64,000 bases of DNA from Pseudogymnoascus destructans. Lineage: Eukaryota > Ascomycota > Leotiomycetes > Thelebolales > Thelebolaceae. The stretch spans positions 620,001-684,000 of the forward strand of contig NW_020167539.1 in the NCBI RefSeq assembly GCF_001641265.1, written 5' to 3'. The notes under the pieces were generated by a model that worked only from the letters and a program-made list of their open reading frames with translations, searched no databases and was not told where the DNA came from. The translations under genes and the position numbers were made by a program. Numbering within the stretch: position 1 is the first letter of the stretch; every line of letters begins with the position of its first letter. This document shows positions 1 through 11,162 of the stretch, in pieces.

Positions 1-905
1 CAAATGCCATGGCTGCAGACAACTGCTGAATGTCGCGGAGGAAGCGAGCCTGGAACCGCCCAAAGCTTTCACGTGCATATGTAATAGCCCCGGGAAGGCC
101 ATTCCGTGAGTCGTTCGGTAGGCCGTTCACTTGAGGTCCTTGGAAGAGCCAAACGTATTGTAGCTTGGTAAGCTCGAATTCAAGGTTGCTACCTCGCTTC
201 TCCAGTTCGGAACTATGCTCCCTGGCCCATTCAATGGCTGGCAACAGGTTCCTTTTTCGGAGATGTCCAAGTATGGCGTACATGTTGGCGAACTTCGCTT
301 GCAGCTCCTGAGACTTCAGAGATGTAAACTCCTCTTCATCGCCATGATATGGATTCGGCGTTCCTGGGGTAGGCTTTGCTTCCGGTGGGCTCGCGTGCGC
401 CTCTTCGATGAATGTAGACGCAACGGCGAACTGGCCTTCGCGGAGGAGATGCATGGCAATAGCCCGGTTGATAAGGGTCGGATGTGAAGCAAGAGCATCA
501 TAATCGGTCGACAGTGTTTCCGATGGAAGAGACTTCTGCGATAGGTTCTAGAAGACCAAGAGTTAGCTTGAGCATGTCCAGTGCCACGATCGGTTCCACA
601 CCTTATCCAACGCCTTTCCATATTTATTGTGCGCAGAGTATATCTTCTTGAGGTCATCTGTGACTCTATCCAGCCCCTGTTTAAATGGATTCTGCAACTT
701 GGCAAGGGTTATAGACGCAGTGTTCGAGTCTGGAGGTCTGTCAGCGGTGTGCTGACGTAGAATGCCTGTGATGGTGCTCCTAACCTGCTGCAATTGCCTC
801 CTGTGCATTGCACAGCTGCTCCAAGACTTTGTCGACATCCTCAATACTCTGTGATAGCGAGGCGTCTTTCTGCAGCCGGGCAAGCTCTAATTGAAGCGCT
901 TCCAT
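1..905 (-). CDS. rmd5: GID/CTLH E3 ubiquitin ligase subunit Rmd5/Gid2, 5' part (runs off the left edge)
   Basis: Exons read as complement(<1..547, 602..729, 785..905); the introns of 54 and 55 nt have GT-AG ends and keep frame. The protein opens MEALQLELARLQKDAS, continues with SITLAKLQNPFKQGLDRV, and then has the LisH/CTLH segment (YDALASHPTLINRAIAMH, LLREGQFAVASTFIEEA, LLPAIEWAREHSSELE, LEFELTKLQYVWLF). This order is typical of fungal Rmd5/Gid2, the RING-type subunit of the GID (CTLH) ligase that degrades gluconeogenic enzymes after a shift to glucose. The C-terminal RING domain should lie beyond position 1 and cannot be checked. The start is the only ATG that gives a spliceable frame. The gene is divergent from the STB6 gene across about 700 bp. 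The family call is from remembered motif order, not a search. Confidence 0.85.
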
Positions 906-1606
906 GTTGAAATGGCTACCCCACCGTCACAGTGGTTCACCTTCGTCGGGATCCTAGGGTGTCATCTACTTCGAGGGTTTGAAGAGATGATATACATGTC
1001 ATCGGGCCATATGACCCTGCAATCTGAAGGGCAAGTGAGGTCCTTTGTGCAGCGTATGGTCAGAGGACAGTGATCTTCTGTATTTGATGTTGCCAGAGCC
1101 TCAGTCGTTGATGGCATGCTGGTCATCGTGGACCCGCTCTGGATCCGGGACGTCTTCCGCACTACTGGGGTCAGAGGAACCTTGGTGTCGTGCCACAGAC
1201 GCCGATAAGAGGTACGTACCCCACATGCTACCCATACGTCAAATCGAGTTCGAAGCTTCCATGATCTCGCCATGCAATATCCAAACACTGAACGCCTTTC
1301 TTGTTGAGTTCGTCTACGGACCAGTTCCATACGCTGAGCTTTTGCCACACCAAAAGATCATCCATTAAAGCTAGGTGGCTTTTGTCCGTACTGTACAGGT
1401 TTCCGAAGCATTCATATCTCCGCTCCCGGACCACATGCTTGTCAATGATCCGGATAGGAGCTATTCAGCATTTGCCCTGAGCGTTCTACAACCGACAGTG
1501 GAAGGAGGGGACGTTGATATAAACGGCCTGTCACTAGGCTCACAGGAAATTTCTTCGCTGAGTACGACGAACGCCCAGACTTGGGCACACCGCCATAACC
1601 AAAAAG
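906..1606. promoter_or_regulatory. Divergent intergenic region rmd5/stb6 with a possible minus-strand coding remnant
   Basis: About 700 bp between two divergent starts. On the minus strand a protein-like stretch reads from about 1437 to 1228 (contains FGNLYSTDKSHLALMDDLLV and VWNWSVDELNKKGVQCLD) and stops at a TAG. A second protein-like stretch in another frame ends in TGA near 1108 (contains GSSDPSSAEDVPDPERVHDD). No convincing intron or start joins them. It may be a small unrecognised gene, a relic or chance. I recognise no family. Confidence 0.3.
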
Positions 1607-4377
1607 ATGGCACCCAGTTCTTTCTTGCAATCAGACGCACGGCTGCACCGTGAAGAAGACTGGACTCTCTCCGGGACATCTTCAGTTCAGGCTAGCTCAT
1701 CAAAGAGCCCTGGGCCAGCTTCTCTTGACGGCAACGCAACCTATGGCACTCCAGAAACCAATACACATCAGTCGGGATCCACTGCATCCCACCGACGATT
1801 TGTCTTTACCGACCCCATAGCGTTCAGGTTAGTCGCTCAAAGATGCGATAATATTTATGTCAACTGCTAACCCAGTAAAGATATCTCGAAGATGACTCGG
1901 CAACGGTTGTATTGGAGCGCCGGGGGGGGCTGAAAGGCTACCAGCTATACTTGGTTGAGCAATGGGCATGCTCTCGCGTTCATCCCACGTTCCTCATAAC
2001 GACTTTTACAGGAGACCCTACCCATACCGTTCTAGTTGGAGTCTTGGGTGTGCCGGCCAATGAAGAAGTCTGGTCTCCACGCCTCCGGGTTTACTTCAAG
2101 GCAGTATCCCAATTCCACGCAAGGCTGAAGGATACTACTCTCGGGATGCTTATGGTCACAAATCTGAGCGGGTTCCCTTCAGCTCTGACCGTCATTCCTG
2201 TGCCAGATGGTGATATCAAAAGCCATCGGGAGGATTTTATTGTCAATGAAAATCTGAAGAGGCTGGGGTGCTCAGGACGGTCTGGTTTGAGTCTCGCTCA
2301 GCCAGTGGCCGCCACACAAGCCAAATTTCATCAACTATACAAAACAAGCGACCGGATCGACCTATACAGTGCTGTCATTGAGTTGGTAAAGCTCTGTCAA
2401 GTTGCGTTGATGATGTTTGGGAAGCTGGAGCAGGAATACGCAGATGGTTTACTTTGTGACGTTACGGAAAGGGCCATCAACGACTGGTGGACTGAATTTG
2501 GGTCTGAATATTATAATATCGAGCCAGCCGATGGCATCCTTGGTCCAACAACGGTAGCCGCCCTCATTGGCATGCTGATGGGTGCTCGGAATCGTCTGAA
2601 TTACTGCGGTGCGCCTGTCGCAAAGGATGCCTTCGACATCACCAGTCTAAAACGCGGCATCGCTTCCTTTCAAAAATCTCAAAAGTTGGAGCGTACTCGC
2701 AGGCTTGATAGGCAGACTCTTGCGTGCTTACGCCGATGCACAGCAAAGGCCGCAGCTGGTGAAGGTTGGGCAGTGCCAAAGGCTGTGAAGTCCACAGTGG
2801 TCGAGCTCAGTGGAAAGGGTGGTGAGATGATGATGGGTATGGTTGGAGCGCGTGACAAAGCTGGTATTGGGGACATAGAGACCCTAGACATCGACCAATT
2901 GGTATCACTTGTTCATGGCGACCGTTCAAAATGGCTATGGTATGGGAAACAAAAGAGGAGCGGAACTGGAGACAACTTCGGGAAATCATTGCCGGAAAAT
3001 GGAAATATGGTTTTCAGTCGGGATACGTCTGGCGGTTACGTATGGTCCAACAGGAAAAACGAACCCACCCCTGTTGAGGATGACGATGAGTTGCGAAGGG
3101 AGAAGACCGCAAACACCATCTATCCAGTTCGATCTCCAGGATCGGCGGTTAGCTTGTCTGAGCCCCCAAATGAGAGGGATCCGCAGATCCGCAAAACAGT
3201 GTTCAAGAGCGTGACGGGCAAAATGAATGATGCACGCTCTGGCTTTGGGCGTATAAAGGACGCTGTTGGATTAAGGGGCCATGCTAGCAGGCATTCAAAA
3301 GATGAAGGAATAGAAGGGGAGGGTTCCTATTATCTTACCCCCGGCACTGCAAACTTCGATCCCAACACTGGATCTTCCGCTACACCGGGGAACATGGGAA
3401 AGGCCTTCTCGTGGAAAGCCAAGCCTGAGGAGTATCAAGGCGGATATCGAAAGGACCAGTATCCACCATTAACGACAACTCCTTCGGCCATACCACGGGA
3501 ATCGGCTAGAGTACGAGACTCGGAATCCCCTCCGAGTGACAATAAAGCCAATATTCAGCAAGGATCAGACACATCACAAGCTGACAAATTACCATCGAGG
3601 GTTGAAAAGAAGGTCACCCCACCTGTCAAGCCCGGGATTGTCAATGGCGATGTTGCCACTGCTGAACCTTCCGTCAATGGGTCCGCCAACGGTAACGCAG
3701 ATCTAGATGAGCCACCCCGAGATACACAGCGCGGTCCGGACAACATGTTCCTTTACAGGCGCAGGAGCGTTGCCAATGTGGAATCTGTATACGAGCAGAC
3801 CCAAAACGAGGCTCGATGGCCCCGCCATTTGTCCTTCAGCGACGTATCGGAGGCTGTTTTGAAGTGGCAAGATATAAGTGCTCCTGCAGGCAGGACAGAA
3901 TATACCTTTGGCCCACGTTATGTAGCCAAGGACGAGAATAGACTACATGATAGAGTCCTAGAACTACACATCAATGTTAGCGAGTGGGTAAAATCCAAGG
4001 TTGCAAGCATCGAGGCCCTCGAAGCCCAGGCCATGGAGGACCAAGAGGAGTTTCAAAAACTATATTACGAGCTCAGCGAGAATTATCATAATATCCAAGA
4101 GAGCTCGCAGGATCTGTTGGCGGAAGAACGCGCTCGCCTTGTGGAGGGAACAAACAAAATTGAGGTGCTGGATGCCAAATTGGAATATGAGATCAATGCA
4201 CTTGTGTCCAAGGTTGCAGATGTTGAAGATGGGGTCGCTCAGTTTGAGACCCAGGTTGACAATCTCGAATCTCACGCTACAGAGTTAGAGCAGCTGCTCC
4301 AGACTGAGGGATGGCTGCATTGGGCAGTTAGGACATTTACGGGGATTGGAATAGGGCCACATACGGTGGATGCATAA
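1607..4377 (+). CDS. STB6-family Sin3-binding protein
   Basis: join(1607..1827, 1881..4377), 905 aa. The 53-nt intron splits the Arg codon of IAFR|YLEDD. After a variable Ser-rich N-terminus comes the conserved block VLERRGGLKGYQLYLVEQWA, then VHPTFLITTFTGDPTHTVLV, NLSGFPSALTVIPVPDGDI, NENLKRLGCSGRSGLSL, then GLLCDVTERAINDWW and GILGPTTVAALIGMLMGARN, typical of fungal STB6 (family of yeast Stb2/Stb6, two-hybrid partners of the Sin3 corepressor). The middle (about residues 420-680) is low-complexity and probably disordered. The last 200 residues form a coiled coil and end with WLHWAVRTFTGIGIGPHTVD. The start ATG is preceded by AAAAAG. The gene is convergent with Tim10. A transcription role is inferred from the family name only. 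Confidence 0.87.
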
Positions 4378-5114
4378 CCAGGCGATGTAATATAGATCAC
4401 TTAATGATACAGTTGACCCTTGGTTCATACTGGGGTATTTCCTTTCGGTTAGACGTATTACGGTATGACCCCTTGGTGGAAAGGGTGCGGTTTCATTGTA
4501 ATAGTCCTGTGCGTGATAATCGAACATTTGGCCCCGTCCTTGGGGGTTGGGCAAATAAAAATATAATTGTATAATAATATTACTCCCGATCAAATCTATC
4601 AACCCCGACAATTAATATATGTCCGATTGCAATACCCATACAATCCTGCCACTATGCCACGATCATATAACCATCCCTCCGATATAAAAAGTATAGAGGA
4701 GCGGCGCGTAGCTCATATTGAAAGCATACTGGGTATTTATAGCATTGAAATATAGTAAAACGCACCCAATCCAGCCACCCACAAGCATTAATACCTGAAC
4801 CCCGATAATACTACCAAGTTAATGCTCTGCTGTAATATTCCACACCAGTACAGGTGGCATCCACGAGCAGATGGGTCAAAATAAACATAATCGGAGGAGT
4901 AAATGAAGCTTGACAATGTCATAATTTTTACATATAGTTGTACAATAGTGCTGGGATCCGAGAGAACACTCCCCGAGACCCCCCACAATCCAAGACGTAC
5001 AAGCCCTGGAGGAGACATATATCCCCTGCCTCCAAAGGCGTCAATCCCAAAAGCCGAAGTAACCAGATCACCCCGATTGCCCATAAGCCCTTGTCATGCT
5101 GCCATATCCTATTC
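4378..5114. other. Convergent intergenic region stb6/tim10
   Basis: About 740 bp of AT-rich 3' flanking sequence of two convergent genes. It has several AATAAA-like stretches (for example near 4553-4562 and 4878-4886) and only short, unconvincing open frames. I see no gene here. Confidence 0.5.
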
Positions 5115-5490
5115 TTACATTCCACCAAAGCCCATTCCTCCCGGTCCCTGACCACCACCAGCACCCTTTGCCTGTGCCTCCGCTTGTAGGATCTCCGAGA
5201 CCTTCATCTGGACATCGAAAAATTTCGCGGCGCACCTGTCGATGCAGACACCCTCGCCCTTGTTCAGCTCGCCCTCGCGGTAGTCGTTGGGTATGCACTT
5301 CTTCATGCATGCGCGCGAGAGTCTGGATATGTAGTTAGTAAAGGGGTCATCAAATTAGGCAATGGGTAGTGTGCTGCTGGGACAGGACGCACTTGCTGAA
5401 CATGTCTGTGACGAGGTCCATCTCCTGCTCGGCGGCAGCGATCTTCTCCGCCGACGACGGCTGCGGCCTTCCGATTCCGAACATAGACAT
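5115..5490 (-). CDS. tim10: Mitochondrial import inner membrane translocase subunit Tim10
   Basis: complement(join(5115..5322, 5393..5490)), 101 aa, with one 70-nt intron (donor GTGCGT). Small TIM chaperone of the intermembrane space that escorts hydrophobic precursors, normally with Tim9. Twin CX3C motifs are visible: C38-MKK-C42 and C59-IDR-C63, separated by 16 residues, flanked by EQEMDLVTDMFSKLSRACM and NDYREGELNKGEGVC, which match Tim10 rather than Tim9/8/13. The C-terminus has an extra Gly-rich tail (GAGGGQGPGGMGFGGM) that short yeast-type Tim10 lacks. The start ATG is the first in the exon; MSMFGIGRPQP follows. Divergent from the mitochondrial LysRS gene across 466 bp. Confidence 0.93.
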
Positions 5491-5956
5491 CTTGAAAAGC
5501 GAAGGAGTAGTCTGGGGATTTGATATTGTGTGTAGAAGCGTGTCGGCGAGGCTGTGACTTGACGTTGATGATGTTCAGGCTGGCCATACGCAACTTTATT
5601 AGCTCCCGATAATAATTGCGCCAAGACCCGGAACCTGGAAGCTTGAACCGAGCCGCTAAAAATCAGAGCTTCAAATAAAACATTTCTCCACGAATATCCA
5701 ACTCTTTCAATTGAATATTTCTACAATCACCTCGCAATGATTTAAAACTAATCTAGGTATGTTGTTAAAGTTTTTTCTTCAATTCTCCCGCCAATTCAAT
5801 ATGATGAACCATTTATAACATTAGAACCGTTGCGACTGACACCTCACGGTGGTTGATCTCACATCTCAATTCCTGATATTTTGCTACAATTTTGCCTACA
5901 ATTAGTCCATTCAAGACTTGAAAGTGCTCTGCTAACAAACACTTTTCTACAACAGG
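5491..5956. promoter_or_regulatory. Divergent promoter region tim10/msk1
   Basis: 466 bp between the start codons of two nuclear genes for mitochondrial proteins. It is AT-rich, and no TATA box or named operator can be assigned with confidence. Shared control of the pair is possible but is only inferred from the arrangement. Confidence 0.5.
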
Positions 5957-7818
5957 ATGACTGCCAGACCATTGCTCAAGTTGTTGTATCCGCGGACGCA
6001 CAGGGACCTGTCCTTCGTGACGAAGGATGCCTACATATTATTTTACTCCACAGGGAGGAACCTGACTGGACTCTCACGGACACCAAGCCGCGCCTCGGGC
6101 TGGTCTACATGCACATATAGCACCAAGGCTGGTGCACCCACAGAAGAAAGTAATGGAGCCTTAATTGGCAAAAAAAGCGATGATTTTCAGCAGCGCCTGA
6201 AGGAGCTCCAAAATGCACATGCCCTAAAATACCCACGAATCCAGCCAGATAGAAATGCAGTTAGTTGTGCAGAGTTTAAGAAACGATATGCCGTGCTGAA
6301 TCCCGAAGAATCAAGAGATAGTGACAATGTGACCCTTCGCGGTATGTTGAGTCGTCGTAGCACCTGTGTCCATCATGACTGATTGATTGTATTAGGGAGG
6401 TTATACTCCTCGCGAATTGCGGGCACCAAGCTCGCATTCCTCGATGTTGTCCAGGACGGGAACCGAGTCCAAGGGTTGGTGAATCTGCGTCGTCTTCAGA
6501 CTGAGGATGACGTCCAGGCAGAGCAGTTTAAGGACTTCTACCACCTTGCCAGACGAGGAGATATAGTTGGTAGGCTGCTTGATAACCCCCATCTTTTTGC
6601 ATCTAATAACAAATTCCATAAGAGATAACAGGTGTGCCCACTCGCACCAAGAGAGGTGAACTATCTATCAATGCCACGAAACTCCCCGTCATCCTCACAC
6701 CTGCTCTGGCCAGCTTACCAAGCACCCTCGACGACCCGGAAACACGCATCAGGAATAGGCACGCAGATATTCTGGTCAACCAGAAAGTTGCGGATACATT
6801 AAAACTCCGCTCCCACATCGTTCAGTATCTGCGCAATTTCCTCATATCAGACGATTTCCTCGAGGTCCAGACACCAATCATTGCCGAAGATGCTGGCGGA
6901 GCAATTGCACGCCCTTTCAACACGGTAGCCACGGAATTCTCAACAAAGACCCTCTCACTTCGAATTGCGCCTGAGATATGGCTCAAGAGGCTGATACTGG
7001 GTGGAATGGACCGCGTGTTTGAGATTGGCCCTGCCTTCCGAAACGAAGGTCTCGATGCAACGCACAACCCTGAGTTCACAACCTGTGAATTCTACAAGTC
7101 TTTTGCCGATCTGGTGGAGCTTATCAAAATGACCGAGGACCTGTTTTCGGGGCTTGCCAGCCACGTGAATGAACTCATATCGTCAAAACTCACCTCATTG
7201 GACCCGCTGAACACGAACTTGTTCACAACCCCGTTTCAACGGATCGAGTTCATCCCTGACTTGGAGCAGCGAATCGGACGCAAACTCCCAGACCTCGAAG
7301 CCGACAATGCAGCAGAATCAGTTGCCTCCCTATTTTCCGAACTTTCCCAACCTCTCCCCTTATCTCCCACCCTCCCCCGAATGCTCGACAAGCTCGCATC
7401 TATATACCTCGAGCCCTCCTGCGACTCCCCGACGTTTATAATACACCACCCCGCATGCATGGCGCCCCTCGCAAAGTCCTTCCGCGACCCATCCACCAAC
7501 CAGCTCGTATCCGCTCGCGTCGAGCTGTTCGTGCAACACAAGGAGTTGGCCAACATGTATGAGGAGGAGAACTCGCCGTTCGAACAGCGCCGGAAGTTTG
7601 TTCAGCAGGTGCAGTGGAAGGATGAGGAGAATGAGGCTGTTATCGATGAGAGTTATTTGGAGGCGCTGGAGTGGGGGTTGCCGCCTACGGGTGGGTGGGG
7701 TTGCGGGATTGATAGATTGTGTATGTTGATGTCGGGAGCGACGCGTATTAGCGATGTTCTTGCGTTTGGGAGCCTGAAGAATGTTGTGGGTCTTGGGAAG
7801 GATTCATACAAGAGCTGA
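5957..7818 (+). CDS. msk1: Mitochondrial lysyl-tRNA synthetase (class II)
   Basis: join(5957..6341, 6396..6569, 6632..7818), 581 aa; introns of 54 and 62 nt keep frame. It charges mitochondrial tRNA-Lys. The N-terminus (MTARPLLKLLYPRTHRDLSF, then Arg/Ser/Thr-rich) looks like a mitochondrial presequence. An OB-fold anticodon-binding part follows (IAGTKLAFLDVVQDG, VQGLVNLRRL), then GVPTRTKRGELSI and the class II catalytic core: motif 1 region LEVQTPIIAEDAGGAIARPF, motif 2 FEIGPAFRNEGLDATHNPEF, and motif 3 GLPPTGGWGCGIDRLCMLM. The length suits the organellar enzyme, which is shorter at the N-terminus than the cytosolic one. Ends LGKDSYKS. Convergent with the PP4R2 gene. Confidence 0.95.
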
Positions 7819-8095
7819 TTTGGGATATCCTGTGTAGATTACTGTAACAATATGTATATGTAGAACAAGTTAATGGATATTATACAATTCAAAGATCCCT
7901 AATGGTGCAAGTGCCCACGCATAGTAACTAAAACGCCCATGAAATCTAATAACTTCCATGTCATCCGATTTAAACTGCACGAGCTGAAGACATGCGTCAT
8001 ATGTGGCGACCTTTCCCTTATCCAGGAGCCACTTCATATAAAAACTGATGTGCCGCAAATCATTGGTAAATGGAACCTATGAGTTCCTCCCGCCT
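7819..8095. other. Convergent intergenic region msk1/psy4
   Basis: 277 bp of 3' flanks. No gene seen; the short open frames have no recognisable motifs. Confidence 0.5.
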
Positions 8096-9542
8096 TTACT
8101 TATCATTTCCAGCATCAGTAGCACCGGCCATATCTTCGTCACCATCGTTTTCATCCTTGGCCCTCTTACTACTAGTCTGAATCTCTTCATCGGCCTCCCT
8201 CTTTGGGGTTGAAGGCTTCTCTTCAGTTTCCTCGCCCTCAAAGGCTTCAACTTTCCTCCCAACCGCAGCTTCAACATCGATGCCCTGTATGCCATGTCGC
8301 AGATTATTCCCCGGACCTTGAGGTCCCATGTCCTCCATGCCAATCTCCTCAGGGCCACGGGCATGCGGCGTCTCATCTTCTTCGCCATCGCCATTGGGAT
8401 GCGGCTGCATGTGGGCGAGTTGAGTTGCGGGTACTACCCCCGCGCGCTGTTCTTGCCGCAAGAGCTCTCCTTGCGTAACACCCCCACCAGCCCGCAGTCC
8501 ACTATCATTGCTGTTGCTGTCACCAACAGCAGCCAGCGTGGTTGATGAAACGCCATTCACCGACACAGACACCGTTTCGATGCTACCAGCTCCATTCGGG
8601 CCATCAATAGTCTCCGTCCCTTCCGTCTTGACCTCGCCTTCCATGTCGGAAGCTGCAGCCTCTCTACTGGCAGCCGAAATAGATTTGATCCATGAGATTG
8701 GAGTGAGCAGAGCACCCCCCAAGCTTTCGTCGCTGCCGAGGTTGGGCTGGACTTGTGTTGTATTACCCCAGGATACTGATTCCGGGTCGGGACCGCTGGA
8801 TATTCCATTGGTAAGGATCTTGGCGCCATTGGCATTGGGAACTGGTGTTGGTAGGGGGTATAAATGCGCGCCGGATGTGACGTGAACGACGCGATCGAAC
8901 GCGTGCAGATATGCAGGAAGGCTCCGATAATGGAGTTTTGGTTGTAAGATGAGCTCCGACAGCCGCTGGATCGTATGGGGAGGATATGACGTAAAGTGAG
9001 TGTTGAGTGTCGCAACTATAGAACTGAGTAGGGAGTCGAGTTGAGGATGGAGGGAGCCAGGCGCATTGGTTGAGGTGTTGGAGGTGCTGGTATTCTGCGT
9101 GGGCGTTGGGGTGATGTACTCCTTGTCTGCCGACTGAGCCAAGTCTGCCACACTCTGACTCGAGTTATCGGCTGATGGCGACGGCGCTGTTTTTTGTGAC
9201 TGTATGGTATTGGGGGAGGCTGTAACACTCGATGGCGAGCGAGGCGCTGAGGGGACTGGGAACTCGTTTGGAATGACCTGCAACGGTAGAGCATCAGCCA
9301 ATGAAGACTTCAAGTATGCCGCGACATCATATAATACAGGACACGCATTGTACATACCTTCTCTACCCTATATATGAGGCGGGAAACCAGAGCTGGCCAC
9401 ACGGCACTGAGGGCGACGTTAGGAACGCGACCAGTAAAGTGGCGAGGCAGAGGCCGAGGCACGCTTACTAGTCTATCTGTGCGCCGGACGAGCATATCTT
9501 CAAGAAGGCAATATCATCCTCAGTCAAATCCATGGCGTCCAT
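8096..9542 (-). CDS. Protein phosphatase 4 core regulatory subunit R2 (PP4R2/Psy4 type)
   Basis: complement(join(8096..9277, 9358..9406, 9469..9542)), 434 aa. The 16-codon middle exon is supported by frame: MDAMDLTEDDIAFLK...GAQID|YAVWPALVSRLIYRVEK|VIPNEFPVP. PP4R2 binds the PP4 catalytic subunit in a complex that acts in recovery from DNA damage. The conserved R2 segment is LDSLLSSIVATLNTHF then PPHTIQRLSELILQPKLHY and YLHAFDRVVHVTSG (about residues 150-210). The rest is low-complexity; the C-terminus is acidic with a basic patch (STPKREADEEIQTSSKRAK) that may be nuclear localising. A second in-frame ATG lies 9 nt downstream. The short middle exon would be easily missed by gene finders. Confidence 0.85.
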
Positions 9543-9646
9543 GGCGTTTTGAAGCAGTGGCTGGAGACGGAAGTGCAGGTGTTGGCAAGGCGCAAGGCGG
9601 TGGGAGTCTACGGGCAAGGCAAGTAAGAGTACAGTATGTTTCTCTC

Positions 9647-9691
9647 AGCCTTGTGGGAGCCTCAATAGCTGGACGGACCTCCCACAAGGCT
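9647..9691. repeat. Perfect 13-bp inverted repeat, 19-nt loop
   Basis: Left arm AGCCTTGTGGGAG (9647-9659), right arm CTCCCACAAGGCT (9679-9691). Both arms are exact. It lies 105 bp upstream of the PP4R2 start codon, so it could be a cruciform or a hairpin in a 5' leader. Function unknown. Confidence 0.6.
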
Positions 9692-10070
9692 ACGTACCGT
9701 GTTGAACAAACACGCGCTAGTAAAAGTTTGTTGTGTTTGCACTTGTCCAATTTCCCCTTTCAGATTCGCTTAGCTCGCGTCAGGGACCTCCTTCCTGGGT
9801 ATAAATATCCAGCTTCCCCCCTTCCAAAAACCTCTTCTTTTCTTCTTCATACTTACCTTGTGATGGCCAGGATGCTCATGAATATCCTCGGCCCTAATGC
9901 GAGAGCTCCATTGCACATCGGGGACTCGAGCATCGGCCAATATCCTTCGGGGTCTTGGATCGCGGAATTTTTGATTGCACTCCCTATGGGAACCTTTTCA
10001 TTGAGAACATGGCCTGGCGCCTTGGCTTGAGGAAGAGAGGTATAATGGTGAGGCTTTATGGATTGGAAGG

Positions 10071-10381
10071 ACTTACTCTACTCTCTATCTGTACTATCTA
10101 CTATCTCTATCTCTACTATCTCTACCTCTACTACCTACTACCTCTACTACCTCTACTACCTCTACCTCTACTACCTCTACCTCTACTACCTCTACTACCT
10201 CTACCTCTACTACCTCTACCTCTACTACCTCTACCTCTACTACCTCTACTACCTCTACCTCTACTACCTCTACTACCTCTACTATCTCTACTACCTCTAC
10301 CTCTACTACCTCTACTACCTCTACTACCTCTACTATCTCTACTATCTCTACTATCTCTACTATCTCTACTACCTCTACTAG
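10071..10381. repeat. CTACTACCT/CTACCT pyrimidine-rich microsatellite
   Basis: About 310 bp made almost entirely of CTACCTCTA-type units, degenerating to CTATCTCTA at the edges. The two long open frames through it (Leu/Pro- and Tyr/Leu-only) are repeat artefacts and not genes. Confidence 0.9.
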
Positions 10382-11162
10382 ATTACTAAAGAATAGAATA
10401 GATTACTAAAGAATAGATTGCTGGAGTATTCGTATTGTATGGTACACTTAACACTGAATGCCATGATGCCCATAGTAGAGAATGTCATTGCCAGCAGTAG
10501 TAAATACCATCATGCCACAGCCTCTTCAGCGTAAGAACCACTGACCGAGAGCACAAGGAGTGTTATAATGCCCACAGTAACCGCCGAGTTATTGTCAGCC
10601 GTCTGGACCGTGAGAGCTGCAACCCCGAGATCTGCAAGCCCATCATGGTATGGCTGTGGACGGCGGTGAACCTGAACCCCCTTATTTGTCAAGCCACACA
10701 GCCTCTTACCATCCTCCGCCCTGAGCCACACTTTTGATAGTCCCCACCAAACGAACTACGGTACCCTTCATCACAATCTTTATTTGTCCACTCCCTTGCT
10801 ACTTCTACCAAACTTCATTCAGCTCTTTCCTTCCTCTTTATACCCCATACAACTCCTGTCTTGTCACCTTCTCTTTTTATCGCCCGCATTACGCATTACG
10901 AGAAATCGCCCGCTTGCTCCATCGATTCTTTCGTAACACACGACAACCATCTGCGTTTCATCCTCGACCGTCCCATGTAGGGCCATATGCACCCATTGCA
11001 CCAAGCAACGGAAAAGCCCACACATACACGACTTACTTGTCGACAATATTCAAGCCAACACAACAAACAACCCTTCATTGACATCGACGAAATAATCGCA
11101 TCATCCACCGATTCCATCTCATCTACCCTATACCTACCTATCAGCCAGGAGCTCTCTCGTAG

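Larger units (their letters stand above)
9543..11162. other. Long divergent intergenic region with pyrimidine-rich repeat and a hairpin
   Basis: About 1.6 kb between the PP4R2 start (minus) and the Golgi membrane protein gene (plus). It holds a perfect 13-bp inverted repeat (9647-9659 and 9679-9691), a long CTAC/CTC repeat (10071-10381) and a CT-rich stretch at 10780-10880 that resembles a fungal promoter/leader. A 5' exon of the plus-strand gene may lie in 10,734-11,150. No other gene is supported. Confidence 0.5.

Noticed and set aside
1442..1679. Minus-strand frames over the STB6 start (for example one with WVPSFWLWRCAQVWAF)
   Set aside because: They overlap the first exon of the STB6 gene, whose splice to the conserved domain is well supported; no homology recognised.
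9955..10389. Long open frames rich in Leu/Pro or Tyr/Leu
   Set aside because: They are translations of the CTAC/CTC microsatellite; composition is repetitive and no start, intron or family supports them.
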